13,523 nt of DNA, from contig JASEHA010000033.1 of NCBI GenBank assembly GCA_030018795.1, forward strand, positions 1-13,523, read 5' to 3'. Of this stretch, positions 1 through 6,340 are shown in pieces. The notes beneath the pieces are model-generated. The model did no database searches, was not told the DNA's origin, and was given only the letters and a program-made list of their open reading frames with translations. Position 1 is the stretch's first letter. Each line of letters begins with the position of its first letter. The translations under genes and the position numbers were made by a program. Source of the stretch: a bacterium (lineage in GTDB: Bacteria > UBA9089 > CG2-30-40-21).

Positions 1-2747
1 TCTTTAATAAAATCTAAATACTGAATTACTTCAACAAGATTATGAACCGAATCATATGTTTCTACTTTTATTACCACCCCTTTATCATAATCAATATAAC
101 TAATTACCTCTCCTTTTATCACCATATCCTTCATTGTACTTTTCAGTACATACACAGGATGATTGCCCCCTATAACAACAACCTCAAAGATATCCTTATA
201 TTCTGCAGAAAGCATATCCATGTTTGATGGTTTTAGTCCAAAATAATCAGATATTTTCACCCCTGGGTTCCATATGCCAAAAAGTTTTATATACATTACA
301 TCTCCATTTAAAATATATGCCTTATCCTCAGAGAGTGAATCAACTCGTACCTTATCTAATCCTTTTTCTATACGGAATTTTTGTATAGGACCAAATGTGT
401 TAACAACACTCTCCCCATCTTCCATAATTGTCACTGTCCCCCATGAGGTTATCTCCGCCCTCATATCTTTAATCTTCCCATAATTCTCAGCCACCCTGCC
501 AAGTATTTCATCTAATGAAGGCAGTGGGTCAGCAATTTTAACCCCTATCTCATGAACAGCCATATTGTTTAATAGATCTCTTGCTGTCAACCGTATAGAA
601 TATGTCCCTTTTGGCAGAAATACACATCCCAGTGTTCCTGATGTTACCCTTGATGTTCCGCTTGCTATCAGGGTATAATTCCCTAAAGAATTTCCATACT
701 CAAGAGCATAACTCAACAGATGCTTATCATCTGCACTACCTGTAATACTAATAGTTCCCTGCGGTATAGCCACATTCTCACCAGGAAACATAATTGCAGC
801 CACAGGCAGCGTATTATCTACTATCATGGTAATGCTATCTGTGCTCACATTCCCTGATACATCCCTTGCTTGCAGCATAAGTGTATATGTCCCATCCTGA
901 ATACGGGTCGTATTCAGGACAGCCAGTCTGCCATTTACTACTTGAGTAGCAGAGGCAGCAATCGTGATCCATGAGACAGGTGAGCTGCCAGCCCCATATT
1001 TCACTGCATAATTTAAGAAATTCTTATCAGCTGCATTACCGAAGACAGTTACTGTGCCTGAAACAATAGAATTGGGCAAAGGCGAGGTAATGCTAACTGT
1101 TGGCAAGATAATATCCAGCCTCTTGACTATCACATCATCAAAATGTGCGTGAGCATTATACAATCTAAGACCAATCTTACCCTTGCGATAGGTACTGTCA
1201 TTAACCTCCAGTATCAAGACATTATCCCGGTACACCTTGAAATTACCACCAGCAACTACTATCCGTCCATGATACCACTTATTAAGACTCATACCAGTAG
1301 AACCATAGACCTTTACCGGCAGGGTTTCCCTATTTTGCCAATCATTACCCTTAATCTTGAGTATATTGTCAAAGCCCTGCATGCTGTAGCAGGTCTGATT
1401 ATCTTCATCCACCATAAATAAGACCGAGACATCATCCGGAGAACCTGCAGGGGTAGCACCCCCGGCAGGGGTAGCACCCCCGGCAATAGCACAAACCTTA
1501 AATTCGATCATATAATCTGTCCAATCAGGCTTACCGGCAACAGAGATGATATTACCTGATCCCTCTCCACTATACTCATTACTGACAAAAGTACCAGTCC
1601 CTTTTTCTATCTTCCATAGACCTGCCTTTTTGTGCCACCCATTATCATCACCATCATTAAAATCATCATAAAATACAAGATCACACACATCCACTATGCC
1701 TGAGGCAGTAAAGCTGCCACAAGTAACCTTAATACTGCCAGTCCCATAGGTATTTCCGGCAATGAATGTGGTTGAAGTGCCAGAGGCAGAGGTTAAAGAC
1801 CCTAATGAGGCCTCACCTGTAAATAGCCATTTGCAATCTGTTAACCGATTACTGCTTACCTCCTTACCAAACTCATCAATACCCTTAACAAAGATACCTT
1901 GTTTTTGATCAGGCTTTATTATCACCGCATCAGGGCAGATGATTAGATTAGCAATCTTTGCTTCATAGGGCAGAGAGTATAAATATTCTGCTGGTATAAT
2001 TTGCTTTTGCATGGTATTTGACGACCACAACATCTTCATGCATGCACCACCACCATTATCATAGTAGTCTACCCTTATCTTATGAAGCCCTGGTTCGAGC
2101 TCTATGCTGCTACTTCGTTCTACAGCTCCATGAACACCCCAATTATCTACCTCCATCTTACCATCTATCCACAACCTGCTGCCATCATCTGAGATGATAT
2201 AAAACATGTATTTATCCCTGCATGGTATCATTACCCACCCTTCCCAAACAACTGAAAATGCATCAACCTGCATCCTGGTATCAGGGAAATCACCACCCCA
2301 ATCAAAATCTATCTTTTTATCCAGACGAACAAACATGGGCATGGTAAAGTCTGATTTAGCATAGTATTTGCCTGTTAACCCACCAGTCTGACATGAAGCA
2401 CTATCAGGTTTTATTACGATAATAGTTGTGCTGCCTTTATTCCCTGATATATCCTCACCAGTAAGCCGCAGTGTATATGTACCAACCCTTAATCCTGTTG
2501 TATTCCATACATAAGATACTGTACCACCTGTTCCGATTCCAATAGTTGTCCATGTAGCAGCTATTTGTCCCATACTTAGTTCAAGCATCCAGCCCTTCAG
2601 GTTATCATCAACCACTCTGCCAGTAATTGTTGCTGTAGCAAAGATTATATTTCCAGACACTGGCCGAGTAACGGTTACTACCGGAATAGTTTTGTCCATA
2701 ACATTTATTTTTGTTATGGCACTAATCGTTCCAATAGTTGCCTTTAT
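1..2747 (-). CDS. C-terminal continuation of the same gene: Ig, PA14, Big, ConA/LamG-like, Ig x2, LolA-like domains (runs off left edge)
   Basis: I translated the minus strand in the frame whose codons occupy + positions 3k to 3k+2 and found no stop from about 2747 to the window edge, roughly 915 codons. Domains in order: Ig-like (2700-2400; YTLRLTGEDISGN); PA14 (about 2385-1955; GKYY, FYIISDDGSRLWIDG, IRVDYYDNGGGA, IPAEYLY); Big-like (about 1955-1690; FIAGNTYGTGSIKV); ConA/LamG-like (about 1681-1105; YDDFNDGDDNGW, then KGKIGLRLYNAHAHFDDV); two Ig-like repeats (about 1105-530; YTLMLQARDVSGN and YSIRLTARDLLNN); and a LolA-like fold (about 527-1; DEILGRVAENYGKIKDM, ending VIKVETYDSVHNLVEVI). 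The first in-frame ATG (2699) has no ribosome-binding site, so this is not an independent gene; the real start is at 3663. The C-terminus is outside the window. PA14 and ConA modules often bind glycans; the substrate here is unknown. Confidence 0.8.
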   Translation of the reverse strand, partial: MKATIGTISAITKINVMDKTIPVVTVTRPVSGNIIFATATITGRVVDDNLKGWMLELSMGQIAATWTTIGIGTGGTVSYVWNTTGLRVGTYTLRLTGEDISGNKGSTTIIVIKPDSASCQTGGLTGKYYAKSDFTMPMFVRLDKKIDFDWGGDFPDTRMQVDAFSVVWEGWVMIPCRDKYMFYIISDDGSRLWIDGKMEVDNWGVHGAVERSSSIELEPGLHKIRVDYYDNGGGACMKMLWSSNTMQKQIIPAEYLYSLPYEAKIANLIICPDAVIIKPDQKQGIFVKGIDEFGKEVSSNRLTDCKWLFTGEASLGSLTSASGTSTTFIAGNTYGTGSIKVTCGSFTASGIVDVCDLVFYDDFNDGDDNGWHKKAGLWKIEKGTGTFVSNEYSGEGSGNIISVAGKPDWTDYMIEFKVCAIAGGATPAGGATPAGSPDDVSVLFMVDEDNQTCYSMQGFDNILKIKGNDWQNRETLPVKVYGSTGMSLNKWYHGRIVVAGGNFKVYRDNVLILEVNDSTYRKGKIGLRLYNAHAHFDDVIVKRLDIILPTVSITSPLPNSIVSGTVTVFGNAADKNFLNYAVKYGAGSSPVSWITIAASATQVVNGRLAVLNTTRIQDGTYTLMLQARDVSGNVSTDSITMIVDNTLPVAAIMFPGENVAIPQGTISITGSADDKHLLSYALEYGNSLGNYTLIASGTSRVTSGTLGCVFLPKGTYSIRLTARDLLNNMAVHEIGVKIADPLPSLDEILGRVAENYGKIKDMRAEITSWGTVTIMEDGESVVNTFGPIQKFRIEKGLDKVRVDSLSEDKAYILNGDVMYIKLFGIWNPGVKISDYFGLKPSNMDMLSAEYKDIFEVVVIGGNHPVYVLKSTMKDMVIKGEVISYIDYDKGVVIKVETYDSVHNLVEVIQYLDFIK
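1447..1482. repeat. Two tandem copies of an 18-bp GC-rich palindromic unit inside the ConA-like domain
   Basis: The unit GCAGGGGTAGCACCCCCG occurs twice back to back (1447-1464 and 1465-1482) and a partial third begins at 1483. Each copy contains the palindrome GGGGT-AGC-ACCCC. The repeat is in frame and encodes Gly/Ala/Thr/Pro-rich residues (GGATPA twice) in a surface loop of the second ConA-like domain. Its base composition is clearly richer in G+C than the flanking sequence, suggesting slippage or insertion of a small repeat. Confidence 0.85.
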
Positions 2748-3663
2748 TGGTAACATTTCCTGGAGACTTGCCTGCTATAAACGTTGCGTTTGTCCCAATT
2801 ACCCCACTAAATGTCCCGCTTCCAGAAACGATACTCCAAATGATAGGAGACATAATACCTGTCTGATAGCTTACACAGTTATTAGATGCATCGTATCCCT
2901 GCACCTTAAACTCAGCACTATTATTTGTTGTCACAGCAACGATTGCAGGAATGATTTCAAGCCGAGTAATAGCAGGAGGATTGCATATATCTGCCCCAGC
3001 CCGGGTAACCACCACCCCGCCAATATACCCTACACCCCTGTAGTTCCAACAATGAATGTTTGGATTCCAATCATGCGTATTCATAATTGCAATAGGCTTA
3101 CCTGGTCTGGCAGACCCTTGAGGATAGCAATAAGCCTTTGCATCCACAGGGCTGAACTCAAACTCGGCTGTATACCATGTATCTGGCTGGAATGTACCAG
3201 GAAGGTTACATATCCGCCGGTTTTGTCCATATTCATCATAAAACTGTAAAAACATACTCCCATCACTATCCCGGACAACAGCTATTCGGCGATATACACC
3301 AGTGCCAAATGGGCTCCCTTCAAGTGATTTGCCATCTACACCAACATGAAACGAATGAATATCCTTGTTAAACTTGAAGTTTATCTTAAATATCGGGTAT
3401 GTCTTGCGATCATACACTGTATCACTCCATAACTGACAGTTCCAGTTACCCCCATTCCCTCGCAGCTCTGCCCAGCTATACTCAGGCTGGTAGACAACAT
3501 TATCCATTGTTTTCCAATAAGCCTTGTTAAATACCTTAAATGTGTCTTTGAATACAACTGTCTCCAGGCTATTTGTCTCTATGCCAGCGGCAAAGGCATA
3601 AGGTAAGAACAAAAGAGAAAATAATCCTATTACCAGACCCTCAATTAAATAGCTTCTCTTCAT
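2722..3663 (-). CDS. N-terminal part of a frameshifted secreted ConA/PA14/Ig multidomain protein
   Basis: This frame encodes 313 residues before a TAG stop, but it is the front end of a much larger gene that continues in another frame to the left edge. Residues 1-25 form a signal peptide: Lys-Arg at the start, a hydrophobic core, and an Ala-Phe-Ala cleavage site, so the protein is exported. Residues about 38-222 look like a concanavalin/LamG-type jelly-roll (opening FKDTF, then alternating strands with WNCQLW and FHVGVDG), possibly glycan-binding. From about 225 an Ig-like (Big-type) domain begins (LEIIP, then FKVQGYDASNN and WSIVSGSGTFSG). It is cut near residue 304, and the last ~9 residues are out-of-frame noise. 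The ATG at 3663 is supported by a strong GAGGAGGTG ribosome-binding site. The domain calls are from pattern recognition, not a profile search. The function of the whole protein is unknown. Confidence 0.8.
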   Translation of the reverse strand: MKRSYLIEGLVIGLFSLLFLPYAFAAGIETNSLETVVFKDTFKVFNKAYWKTMDNVVYQPEYSWAELRGNGGNWNCQLWSDTVYDRKTYPIFKINFKFNKDIHSFHVGVDGKSLEGSPFGTGVYRRIAVVRDSDGSMFLQFYDEYGQNRRICNLPGTFQPDTWYTAEFEFSPVDAKAYCYPQGSARPGKPIAIMNTHDWNPNIHCWNYRGVGYIGGVVVTRAGADICNPPAITRLEIIPAIVAVTTNNSAEFKVQGYDASNNCVSYQTGIMSPIIWSIVSGSGTFSGVIGTNATFIAGKSPGNVTNKGNYWND

Positions 3664-3672
3664 TTTTACTCA

Positions 3673-3681
3673 CACCTCCTC
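3673..3681 (-). promoter_or_regulatory. Strong ribosome-binding site for the ConA/PA14 protein
   Basis: On the minus strand GAGGAGGTG lies 9 nt before the ATG at 3663, close to the ideal Shine-Dalgarno sequence and spacing. It fixes the start of the large exported protein. Confidence 0.85.
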
Positions 3682-3894
3682 GTAGATATAACTGTCCAGG
3701 AATTTCAAAGTTTTGTAGAAAGCAATCACAAATTCCATAGATTTTTCGTTTCGACTCCGATCAACAACTGGATTGTCTACATGCAATCCTTTTCCCCATC
3801 AAGTCTCACTTTTCCAACATTACGAATTGAACGCATCAAGTGGGACACAATAAGAGGCGTTGCCTATCAATTTGTTTACCATCTACACCTTTTT

Positions 3895-3920
3895 AGTGAG
3901 TGGTGCCCACACTACCCACT
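3895..3920. repeat. REP-like palindrome (copy 1)
   Basis: AGTGAGTGGTG and CACTACCCACT pair as an 11-bp stem with one A-C mismatch and one G-T wobble around a 4-nt CCCA loop. It is preceded by CACCTTTTT. A related palindrome with the same left flank, in the same orientation, sits at 4478-4492 on the other side of the membrane-protein gene. There is no T-tract on the minus-strand exit side, so it is a poor intrinsic terminator. Confidence 0.7.
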
Positions 3921-3967
3921 AAGATTAAATGTCATGAGATAATAGAAGATACGAGTTACATTACTCT

Positions 3968-4402
3968 TCACTTTTCCTCAGCACAACTCCCCTCATTCAG
4001 CACCTTTCCATACACCGCAGATATGACCATGCCGCCAATAATCATCGAAATAATAGTATACACCAAGCATGGCACAGGGAATGGCTCAATTATGGTACAA
4101 TAGGTAATAACTATCCCGCACCCGGTCAGCAGCCAGAGAAGCAAGCCAAACACAACCCCTTTTAAAATCCTGGCACATGGAATACCCTTGTAAAATACAG
4201 CATACAATAGAGCAATAACCATGGACTGAATCAAGCTCATCAGAGGCAATCCACACCTGAAATGCACACTGCACATAGGTCTAAAGGATTCATATCCCTG
4301 ATAATAATTAGGGAACAACCCACCATAAACCCCCATAGCAATCACCTGACCAACCACAAAGAACAGAACCGATGCCAATAACCAACGCAATACCTTTTTC
4401 AT
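3968..4402 (-). CDS. Hypothetical four-helix integral membrane protein
   Basis: A 144-residue hydrophobic protein that I do not recognise. Four membrane spans can be drawn: about residues 5-27 (after a Lys-Lys start), 51-71, 79-104 and 110-133, with short loops. The loop between spans 1 and 2 is the longest (about residues 28-50) and has two Cys (in PMCSVHFRCG), perhaps a disulfide or metal pair if it faces the periplasm. The tail ends in acidic EEK. I chose the ATG at 4402, because AGAGGGG lies 8 nt before it; a GTG nine bases further upstream would leave almost no spacing. The gene follows the small HTH gene on the same strand, separated by a terminator-like hairpin and a REP-like palindrome, so it may have its own promoter. 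The general architecture resembles small DUF-type membrane proteins; no function is claimed. Confidence 0.7.
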   Translation of the reverse strand: MKKVLRWLLASVLFFVVGQVIAMGVYGGLFPNYYQGYESFRPMCSVHFRCGLPLMSLIQSMVIALLYAVFYKGIPCARILKGVVFGLLLWLLTGCGIVITYCTIIEPFPVPCLVYTIISMIIGGMVISAVYGKVLNEGSCAEEK

Positions 4403-4410
4403 CACTTGCA

Positions 4411-4417
4411 CCCCTCT
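4411..4417 (-). promoter_or_regulatory. Ribosome-binding site deciding the start of the membrane protein
   Basis: AGAGGGG on the minus strand ends 8 nt before the ATG at 4402 but directly abuts the alternative GTG at 4411, favouring the shorter 144-residue product. Confidence 0.6.
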
Positions 4418-4477
4418 ATCATGATTTCAAGATAGGCAATGCACACTAACCCCTATTTTCTGTCCATACCTTTATTA

Positions 4478-4492
4478 GTGGGCATTACCCAC
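4478..4492. repeat. REP-like palindrome (copy 2)
   Basis: GTGGG-CATTA-CCCAC forms a 5-bp GC-rich stem with a 5-nt loop. It is preceded by ATACCTTTATTA and followed by CCTAC. The left flank resembles that of the palindrome at 3895-3920 (ACACCTTTTTA), so both look like copies of one dispersed repeat. Confidence 0.6.
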
Positions 4493-4502
4493 CCTACAAG
4501 AC

Positions 4503-4556
4503 AAAAAAAGCCTCTTTTCAGGAACAGGAAGTTACATCCCCGACCCCAAGAGGCTT
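4503..4556 (-). terminator. Probable intrinsic terminator of the HTH gene
   Basis: On the minus strand AAGCCTCTT (4556-4548) can pair perfectly with AAGAGGCTT (4516-4508), and the second arm runs straight into a T-tract (CTTTTTTTGT). The loop is long (31 nt) and the first arm lies within the last codons of the HTH gene, which is unusual. The stem plus U-run placed just after the stop codon fits termination. Confidence 0.6.
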
Positions 4557-4742
4557 ATTTTCACTTTCCATATGTGTTTGTGTCATCCATGCATCAATTC
4601 GATCCTTCTTAAACCTCCAGCCCCTTCCCACCTTAGAAGCCGGGATATTGCCTGCCTGACACATCCGGTAGATACTACTTTCATGAAGCCTAAGATATGC
4701 AGCCACTTCCTTGACCGTCATGATCGTATTAACCATGGGCAT
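4518..4742 (-). CDS. Small excisionase-family (HTH_17-like) DNA-binding protein
   Basis: The product has 74 residues. Residues about 9-53 match the winged helix-turn-helix of the excisionase/MerR-like family: TVKEVAAYLRLHESSIYRM (helix-turn-helix), then GNIPASKVGRGWRFKKDRIDAWM (the wing and second helix, with the characteristic 'GxxWRF...ID.W' pattern). The remaining ~20 residues are a polar tail. Such proteins act either as recombination directionality factors or as transcription regulators; no integrase, attachment site or phage gene is visible, so a regulatory role is more likely, but the target is unknown. AAGGAG lies 4 nt before the ATG at 4742 and 10 nt before a second ATG at 4736, so the start may be two codons shorter. 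A near-consensus promoter about 200 nt upstream probably drives it. Confidence 0.85.
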   Translation of the reverse strand: MPMVNTIMTVKEVAAYLRLHESSIYRMCQAGNIPASKVGRGWRFKKDRIDAWMTQTHMESENKPLGVGDVTSCS

Positions 4743-4845
4743 TTTTCTCCTTGTTTAATTGTGATAGTGCGATGAAGAATATATTTTTGGCAGTAAACAT
4801 TACAGATACAGCAACAGATGACATAGCTTAAAAGCAAGTAAGAGA

Positions 4846-4883
4846 CAAAAAAGGCTATAGAATAAAAATATCCTCTATCCTCC
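4846..4883 (-). promoter_or_regulatory. Possible attenuator/terminator hairpin in the HTH leader
   Basis: On the minus strand GGATAGA and TCTATAGCC can form a short imperfect stem around an AT-rich loop, followed by CCTTTTTTG. It lies in the ~190-nt leader between the promoter and the HTH start. The stem is weak, so this is tentative. Confidence 0.25.
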
Positions 4884-4940
4884 ACGTTTTTTTATTCAAT
4901 TTTCTTGCAGGACAATGTAATTATAATTACTATTAACTAT

Positions 4941-4969
4941 AATATACCACATGTATTCATATTTGTCAA
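4941..4969 (-). promoter_or_regulatory. Near-consensus sigma70 promoter for the HTH gene
   Basis: On the minus strand TTGACA (4969-4964) is separated by exactly 17 nt from TATATT (4946-4941), with an A-tract just upstream of the -35 box (GATGAAAAAAAC). This is a textbook housekeeping promoter pointing at the HTH gene. Transcription would start near 4934 and give a leader of about 190 nt. Confidence 0.75.
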
Positions 4970-5084
4970 GTTTTTTTCATCAGTACCTCAAAGAAAACGC
5001 ATCGAAATCCTATAATTGCAACTGACGACAAAGTTTTGTTGATTTTATCCACAATTGTAGGTATAACTCGATGTTCAAGTTTTT

Positions 5085-5167
5085 ACTGGTGACCAAGCGA
5101 GAAGGCGAGAGAAATAGGATTTAATGGGAAAGGATTGCGACAGTTAGGAAGGGCACCAGTCACCAGT
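5085..5167. repeat. Widely spaced 9-bp inverted repeat downstream of the PorV-like gene
   Basis: ACTGGTGAC (5085-5093) and GTCACCAGT (5159-5167) are perfect inverted repeats 65 nt apart. CACCAGT is also directly repeated (5154-5160 and 5161-5167). The left arm is preceded by TTTTT on the + strand, so on the minus strand the stem would be followed by AAAAAC, not a U-tract. It could be a processing hairpin, an operator or the trace of a small mobile repeat. Confidence 0.4.
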
Positions 5168-5195
5168 GCACCGTGAGCATTGCATATAAGTAAGA

Positions 5196-6200
5196 CTAAA
5201 ACCCTATTGCCACTGAAACCCGATGGTTATGCTTAGAGCCATTAAATCCATTTTCTCCATCAAAATCACTGAAGGTATCCGGGGCAAAGGCATAGTCTAC
5301 ACAGAAGGTTTGTGTGCTGAACAAAAGAAGTGGAGCCTTGAGGCTTAAACCTGCGGTAGGAAATGTATTATAAGCAGAAACCACACCCAGTCTAAAGGAG
5401 ATATTCTTATTCAGGCTATACTCCCCGCCAAGATGCAGCCTTGGTTTATTGTTATGAGCTACCTTTTCAACATCAAGTGCCAGAAGCAGCTTATTATCCA
5501 TCAATCGATAGGCAGTCCCTGCCTTAATCACTACTGGCAGGCTATCCTTATGCCCTGTATCCCATTTTAATGAGCCGCCAACATCCTGCAGGATAACACC
5601 AACAGACATATCCTTCTTTGGCTTCCAGAGCATCCCCATATCCACGCTGATCCCATCAGCACCCTGTTTACCCTTTGATGGGTTCATCTCCTGGGTAATA
5701 TACTTCAGGTTACCGCCAAGCAATAAACCATTCTCCATATCACCTGCATAGGAAATAATAAGGGCATTTTCCCGGTCATCAAAACGACTAATATCCTTGT
5801 TTTCGGGTGATTCTGTCTCACGAATATCCCCTACCCCAAAGTTAATCACAGAAACCCCAAAGCATCTGCCAGAATTGCTATCCTTATTCTTTATTGGCTG
5901 AGCATAGTTCAGGAAGTTATACTTCCTGTCCATAGAAAGCAAGGAATACATTGCCTGTATCTCTTTATTCTTAAGCTGCACCAATCCGGCTGGATTCCAA
6001 TAACAGGCTAAAGAATCATCAGCCACAGCAACATATGCCCCACCCATACCAAGTGCCCTTGCCCCAACACCCATACGCAGATACCTTGCCGACTGACCAG
6101 CATCCTTTGTAGCGGCTGCCAGAGGTGCTACCCCAATAACATTGGTTATCAAAAATGTACCTATTATTATTGTCAGTAAAACCTTTATCATGCCTTTCAT
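5196..6200 (-). CDS. PorV/PorQ-family (UPF0164) outer-membrane beta-barrel protein
   Basis: A protein of 334 residues. Residues 1-30 are a signal peptide (Lys residues, hydrophobic core, LAAA cleavage region). The mature N-terminus has the family hallmark at residues 41-73: LRMGVGARALGMGGAYVAVA, then DDSLACYWNPAGL. Alternating beta-strands follow to a C-terminal Phe (VAIGF), as in outer-membrane barrels. In Bacteroidota PorV is the shuttle/attachment component of type IX secretion, and PorQ-like relatives are widespread in candidate phyla, so the exact role here is inference. I chose the ATG at 6200 because AGAAGGTGAG precedes it with good spacing and the signal peptide then starts cleanly; an upstream ATG at 6254 would add 18 polar residues. 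The gene follows the giant Ig-repeat gene by 140 nt on the same strand, which suggests co-transcription and a functional pair. Confidence 0.85.
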   Translation of the reverse strand: MKGMIKVLLTIIIGTFLITNVIGVAPLAAATKDAGQSARYLRMGVGARALGMGGAYVAVADDSLACYWNPAGLVQLKNKEIQAMYSLLSMDRKYNFLNYAQPIKNKDSNSGRCFGVSVINFGVGDIRETESPENKDISRFDDRENALIISYAGDMENGLLLGGNLKYITQEMNPSKGKQGADGISVDMGMLWKPKKDMSVGVILQDVGGSLKWDTGHKDSLPVVIKAGTAYRLMDNKLLLALDVEKVAHNNKPRLHLGGEYSLNKNISFRLGVVSAYNTFPTAGLSLKAPLLLFSTQTFCVDYAFAPDTFSDFDGENGFNGSKHNHRVSVAIGF

Positions 6201-6204
6201 CAGA

Positions 6205-6214
6205 CTCACCTTCT
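6205..6214 (-). promoter_or_regulatory. Ribosome-binding site deciding the start of the PorV-like gene
   Basis: AGAAGGTGAG on the minus strand, a few bases before the ATG at 6200, supports the shorter start over an in-frame ATG at 6254. Confidence 0.7.
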
Positions 6215-6285
6215 TTCGGTTTCGCAAGCTCAAAGAGCTGCAGATTACCATCATTCCCTATCAATCATTAACATGGGAAGAGCCG

Positions 6286-6321
6286 GGTGGTGGCCCCTGT
6301 GGAGGAAAGCGAGCCACCACC
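6286..6321. repeat. Strong intercistronic hairpin between the giant gene and the PorV-like gene
   Basis: GGTGGTGGC (6286-6294) pairs perfectly with GCCACCACC (6313-6321) around an 18-nt loop. The stem is GC-rich in an AT-rich gap and lies 20-55 nt after the giant gene's stop codon. No T-tract follows on the minus strand, so a messenger-stabilising or processing hairpin is more likely than an intrinsic terminator. It could also be a REP-like dispersed repeat. Confidence 0.65.
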
Positions 6322-6340
6322 AAATACCTGAAAAATTTCT

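Larger units (their letters stand above)
3664..3967. other. Noncoding gap between the membrane-protein gene and the ConA/PA14 gene
   Basis: No convincing gene is present. It holds a REP-like hairpin (3895-3920), a small inverted repeat GGATTG/CAATCC (3770-3775 and 3784-3789, 8-nt loop) that could be an operator or a minor hairpin, and the ribosome-binding site at 3673-3681. A weak promoter-like pair (TTGATC, 17 nt, TCTATG on the minus strand) can be drawn upstream of the gene but is unconvincing. A short ORF at 3670-3738 ends within the ribosome-binding region. Confidence 0.6.
4743..5195. other. Noncoding region between the PorV-like gene and the HTH gene
   Basis: This AT-rich 453-bp gap has no plausible gene. 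It contains the promoter at 4941-4969, a possible attenuator hairpin at 4846-4883, and a widely spaced inverted repeat at 5085-5167. No tRNA or recognisable riboswitch was found by eye. Confidence 0.6.

Noticed and set aside
2692..3249. 185-codon plus-strand ORF
   Set aside because: It lies opposite the signal-peptide-bearing minus-strand gene, and its product has no recognisable domain and an atypical Cys-rich composition.
3895..3920. Intrinsic terminator for the membrane-protein gene
   Set aside because: The hairpin is followed on the minus strand by AAAAAGG, not by a U-tract.
4518..4742. Prophage or integrative element suggested by the excisionase-like protein
   Set aside because: No integrase, attachment site, tRNA or phage gene is present nearby; small HTH_17 proteins are common as ordinary regulators.
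5100..5160. CRISPR-like look of the segment with AATGGGAAAGGATTGCGAC
   Set aside because: Only one copy is present; there is no repeat-spacer periodicity.
6201..6254. 18-residue upstream extension of the PorV-like protein
   Set aside because: The extension is polar and would bury the signal peptide; a good ribosome-binding site precedes the ATG at 6200 instead.
6201..6340. Possible riboswitch before the PorV-like gene
   Set aside because: The strong hairpin is clear, but I see no conserved c-di-GMP, cobalamin or other riboswitch core.
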